From positions 1 to 7,868 of the forward strand of contig JAJZXT010000035.1 of the NCBI GenBank assembly GCA_021806355.1: a stretch of DNA of 7,868 bases, written 5' to 3'. Of this stretch, positions 5,665 to 7,868 are shown in pieces. This stretch comes from Thermoplasmata archaeon (GTDB lineage: Archaea > Thermoplasmatota > Thermoplasmata > Thermoplasmatales > Thermoplasmataceae). Numbering within the stretch: position 1 is the stretch's first letter; each line of letters starts with the position of its first letter. The position numbers were made by a program, and so were the translations under genes. The notes under the pieces were generated by a model. The model was not told where the DNA came from. It did not search any database and saw only the letters and a program-made list of their open reading frames with translations.

Positions 5665-6537
5665 ATGACTGAGCTTATTGCAAATGGCCTCTCAGGATCA
5701 AGATCAGCTTCCCTGGCAGGGGTTTCCAGGTCCATGATATATTACAGGCAGAGGGTGAGGAAACCAGAATACGATGCTGATCTGGAAAGACGCATTTCCA
5801 CTATTATGGAGGAAAGACCATCATACGGCACAAGGAGGGTGACGGCAATGATCCGCCGATCCGGTTTCAGGATTGGCAGGAACCGTGTAAGAAGACATAT
5901 GCGTCACATGAACCTCATTTCCACAAATAAGAAGATCCGCAGGAAACATGCCCCCAGGGCAATTGTTGCTGCCAGACCAAACGTCATGTGGGAGACGGAT
6001 TTCACAAAGATACACATAGAAGGTGAGGGATGGATATACCTCACGGCATACCTGGATCTCTGCTCAATGCGGATAGAGAGATATCTCGTATCCCGTATGT
6101 CCAGAACAGCTGAAATGATCGAGGCTCTTGACAATGCAATCCTTGGTGCGTTCCCTGATCTGAACTTGAACGGTCTCAGGATCAGATCAGACAATGGATC
6201 ACAGCTCACATCATCAGGATATGAGAAGCATCTCCGAAAATTGGGAATAAAGCATGAGACCTCGCATGGGCACACCCCGGAAGAGGATGGCCATATCGAA
6301 TCATACTTTGGCAGATTCAAGGATGACTACATCTATACAAGGGAATTCGTCAGCCTTGAGGACTTCCGAAAGCACATGGAATGGGCTGTATCCAATGACA
6401 ATACAAGGAGACCGCATTCCTCATTGAATTATATGACACCGGAAGAGTTTGAATCCGCTATATTGAATGAAGATTTCAAGAAGAGATGGATCGAAAAGGA
6501 AATCGGGAGGTACAATCATGTCGAATTACTTGAATGA
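5665..6537 (+). CDS. IS3-family transposase OrfB, second element
   Basis: A 290-residue catalytic subunit of normal IS3 length. SASLAGVSRSMIYYRQR (14-30) is the OrfB N-terminal pattern. PSYGTRRVTAMIRRSGF (52-68) and NRVRRHMRHMNL (73-84) form the HTH_21 region. The rve core has D112 in VMWETDFTKI, D176 in IRSDNGSQLT and E212 in HTPEEDGHIESYFGRFK, with D-35-E spacing. NTRRPHSSLNYMTPEEF (246-262) closes the core. All key residues are present and no frame damage is seen, so it may be mobile. The ATG has GGGAGG (5654-5659) 5 bases upstream and lies 13 bases after the orfA stop, so separate translation is possible beside a slippage-made OrfAB. Confidence 0.93.
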   Translation: MTELIANGLSGSRSASLAGVSRSMIYYRQRVRKPEYDADLERRISTIMEERPSYGTRRVTAMIRRSGFRIGRNRVRRHMRHMNLISTNKKIRRKHAPRAIVAARPNVMWETDFTKIHIEGEGWIYLTAYLDLCSMRIERYLVSRMSRTAEMIEALDNAILGAFPDLNLNGLRIRSDNGSQLTSSGYEKHLRKLGIKHETSHGHTPEEDGHIESYFGRFKDDYIYTREFVSLEDFRKHMEWAVSNDNTRRPHSSLNYMTPEEFESAILNEDFKKRWIEKEIGRYNHVELLE

Positions 6538-6661
6538 GCACAGAAAACTGTCTGAAGGGAGTGGATCCAGATCAATCCGGACAATTATAAGAGAGAATAT
6601 GTAAAGCGAATGAGATATAGTGAAGTCCTGAGGGATTTAGCAAATCTCCTGCACCATCCCC
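6538..6661. other. Spacer holding the right end of the second IS3 element
   Basis: No complete gene is seen. A plus-strand stretch (6572-6690) is open and reads NPDNYKREYVKRMRYSEVLR and onward to a TGA; it is charged and protein-like but I do not recognise it and it has no good start. The right end of the second IS3 element and the left end of the next IS remnant must both lie here. Confidence 0.3.
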
Positions 6662-6850
6662 ATGTAACAGAAGGAGCAGATTGTCATTGAATAATTCAAG
6701 GCCACAAACATTGCAGAACTGTGCCGCAGACATGGATTTTCTGTGGCACAGTTTCACAGGTGGAAGCAGAGATTACCGGAGGGGAAATAAATGGTCTTGA
6801 AGAATCAATAAAGGGGAAATGAATACCAGAAGGAGATTGATGATCTGAAC
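6662..6850 (+). pseudogene. Broken IS3-type OrfA with several stops
   Basis: The frame starting ATG at 6662 has stops TAA at 6665, TAA at 6692 and TAA at 6788, yet between them reads QKEQIVIE, then FKATNIAELCRRHGFSVAQF and HRWKQRLPEG. This is the Tnp_8 helix-turn-helix of IS3 OrfA proteins (compare EEKARIVME and EICRKYNV in the second IS3 element). A one-base shift is needed to read NGLEESIKG (about 6790-6817). The original frame then resumes with NEYQKEIDDLN, the start of the coiled coil. At about 6850 it changes into IS1634-like sequence without a stop. It is non-functional. Confidence 0.65.
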
Positions 6851-7462
6851 CTTCAGGGATACTTCTACCATGATCCCAGAAAAGAGAGCGATGAAAGATC
6901 TGACTTTTACAGGAAACTTGTGGAGGGGAGATTGGCTGAGGAGAAGCTGCATGTCGGGCAAAATGTCCTGAAAACAATTGAATCAGTGGCATCCCAAAAT
7001 CTCAGATACTTCACATGGAGGATTGAGGACGGCAAAATCAGAACAAAAGCAAGGAACAATGCAATAACGGCAGCAGAGAACAGGATGGGAAAATTCCTCC
7101 TTGTGTATAGAGGAGAATGCACACCCATGGAATGCCTTTCCATATACCGTAACAGGGAAAGCATTGGGAAGGCATTCTTCATGCTGAAAACGGTATGGAC
7201 ATATTCCCCCATGAGGGTCAGGAAAGAAATTACAATCAGGGGCATGCTGTTCGTATTCTTCATATCGCTCATAATAAGATCAGCGCTGATGAGGGGAATG
7301 ATCTCGTCAGGACTGATGAGGAAGTATTCCCTAGAGAAAATGATTCTGGAACTGGAGAAACTGCATGTTGTTGAGGATGCCAGCGGCAGTATTAATGAAC
7401 TGGAGAGGACAAGGGAGCAGAAGGACATCCTTGAGGCACGTGAAAAGGTATCGTGGTGGTAA
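6851..7462 (+). pseudogene. IS1634-like transposase, C-terminal half with catalytic Glu replaced by Gly
   Basis: One open frame to a TAA at 7460-7462; GTG at 6920 is the first usable start but is probably not a true start. GYFYHDPRKESDERSDFYRK at the front is the post-D2 region of IS1634-type transposases. LRYFTWRIEDGK, AAENRMGKFLLVYRG and LSIYRNRESIGKAFFMLK follow, then two hydrophobic helices (GMLFVFFISLIIRSALMRG) and a charged tail. The last motif fits Y-2-R-3-E-6-K except that the Glu position is Gly (GGG at 7167-7169), one base from GAG. The N-terminal half with both Asp residues is absent, replaced by the broken IS3 OrfA. It cannot be an active transposase; a retained DNA-binding role is possible but unsupported. 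Confidence 0.75.
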
Positions 7463-7567
7463 AAGCAGGGAGATCAGGATAATAATTTTCCTTAGATAGG
7501 ATTTAATGTAACAGATCCACAGCTACCATTAATCCTTACCTTGTTTTGTGTATTCCATTTCCTTAGT

Positions 7568-7868
7568 TTATTCCTGTTTCCTGAATTGTTCAGGTATCTC
7601 AAACGGTTTATTGTTATCCCATACGGATCATATAATGTGGCACTGTTTCCTTGATGCTGCACCAAGCGCCTTCTTCTTAGGCATGCATCCAATGACCTTG
7701 CAGTAATAGAACTCAGATATGACCGGGGTTCCCCTTATTGCTGCATGTGTGCCCCTGTATATTGCTTATCTGAGTGCTGAATCTCCCCTCTTTGATATGG
7801 ATCTCTTAGTGTGTCCAAGGACCCATACAACGTTCGACAATCGTCCGACCTTATTAATCCAATAATAT
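7568..7868 (-). pseudogene. IS110-family transposase, C-terminal end with two in-frame stops (runs off window)
   Basis: The minus-strand frame from the window end reads NKVGRLSNVVWVLGHTKRSI, then SKRGDSALR, TAA (7768-7766), AIYRGTHAAIRGTPVISEFY, then CMPKKKALGAASRKQCHII, TGA (7630-7628), SVWDNNKPFEIP, ending at TAA 7570-7568. This is the Transposase_20 C-terminal domain of IS110/IS1111 elements (KRG..LR, A.Y.., NP.+.EFY, K..AL.A..RK....+). Both stops sit where the family has ordinary residues, so the copy is dead. The DEDD catalytic N-terminal domain would lie beyond the window. The stops are TAA and TGA, so pyrrolysine readthrough at TAG does not apply. Confidence 0.75.

Larger units (their letters stand above)
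5370..6537 (+). mobile_element. Second IS3-family element (coding span; ends not resolved)
   Basis: It contains complete orfA and orfB in IS3 order and is clearly different in sequence from the first element. I could not find convincing terminal repeats or a target duplication. Candidate ends are TGCCGG at 5348 and CCGGACA ending at 6583, which match only weakly and lack a direct repeat. The element is therefore given by its coding span only. It sits between two truncated IS1634-like fragments. Confidence 0.75.

Noticed and set aside
5904..6320. A 138-codon open frame on the minus strand
   Set aside because: It is the antisense shadow of the OrfB catalytic core of the second IS3 element, which has the full DD(35)E set.
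5348..6583. TGCCGG...CCGGACA as exact ends of the second IS3 element
   Set aside because: The match needs gaps and no target duplication flanks it, so the ends were left unresolved.
6907..7428. A 173-codon open frame on the minus strand
   Set aside because: It lies antisense to the IS1634-like frame, is rich in Ser and Leu without any motif, and the plus-strand frame has clear transposase motifs.
7831..7868. Similarity of GTTCGACA...GTCCGAC to GTTCGACATATGTCTGAC at 3813-3830, as a shared IS end
   Set aside because: The later site reads through as part of the IS110-type coding frame (NKVGRLSNV), so the match is short and probably chance.
1..7868. CRISPR array, tRNA, rRNA or defence system
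   Set aside because: I saw no regularly spaced repeats, no cloverleaf-like sequences and no Cas, restriction or toxin motifs on either strand.

Overview
The window looks like part of an archaeal genome, most likely an acidophilic euryarchaeon of the Thermoplasmatales type (inference). The reasons are TATA boxes placed about 25-27 bases before start codons with no Shine-Dalgarno sequence, as expected for leaderless archaeal mRNAs; AT-rich single-copy genes; and a heavy load of insertion sequences (ISs) whose base composition is visibly richer in G+C than the two ordinary genes. I could not run a database search, so the taxon is a guess.

Layout. Bases 1-105 are the last 34 codons of an unidentified gene. 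A complete 12-helix major facilitator transporter of the metabolite:H+ symporter (MHS) type follows at 168-1448, with its own TATA box. From about 1463 to 3690 lies a dead IS5-like transposase gene on the minus strand (1480-3684), split by a complete, intact-looking IS3-family element at 2338-3650. The IS3 element has 12-base terminal inverted repeats and a 5-base target duplication. Removing it, plus two single extra bases, restores a transposase of exactly 295 codons including the stop. At 3897-4853 is an intact AT-rich gene of the 4,5-dihydroxyphthalate decarboxylase-like family, again with a leaderless-type promoter.

From 4873 to the window end everything recognisable is mobile DNA: a 3'-end fragment of an IS1634/IS4-like transposase (minus strand, one in-frame TAA); a second IS3-family element with intact orfA and orfB (5370-6537); a broken third IS3-type orfA that runs into another truncated IS1634-like transposase (6662-7462) whose catalytic Glu is replaced by Gly; and the C-terminal end of an IS110-type transposase with two in-frame stops (7868-7568, minus strand, running off the window).

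How the parts relate. The only host functions visible are an organic-acid-type importer and a DHP-decarboxylase-like protein. Some MHS carriers take up aromatic acids such as phthalates, so the two could once have belonged to one catabolic locus now split by IS insertions; this is inference. The rest is an IS graveyard with at least six elements or fragments from four families, two of them (both IS3) still carrying complete DD(35)E transposases. I found no CRISPR array, tRNA, rRNA or clearly new system. The most informative observations are the fully reconstructable nested insertion and the shared A-tract/+1-frame arrangement of the two IS3 elements.
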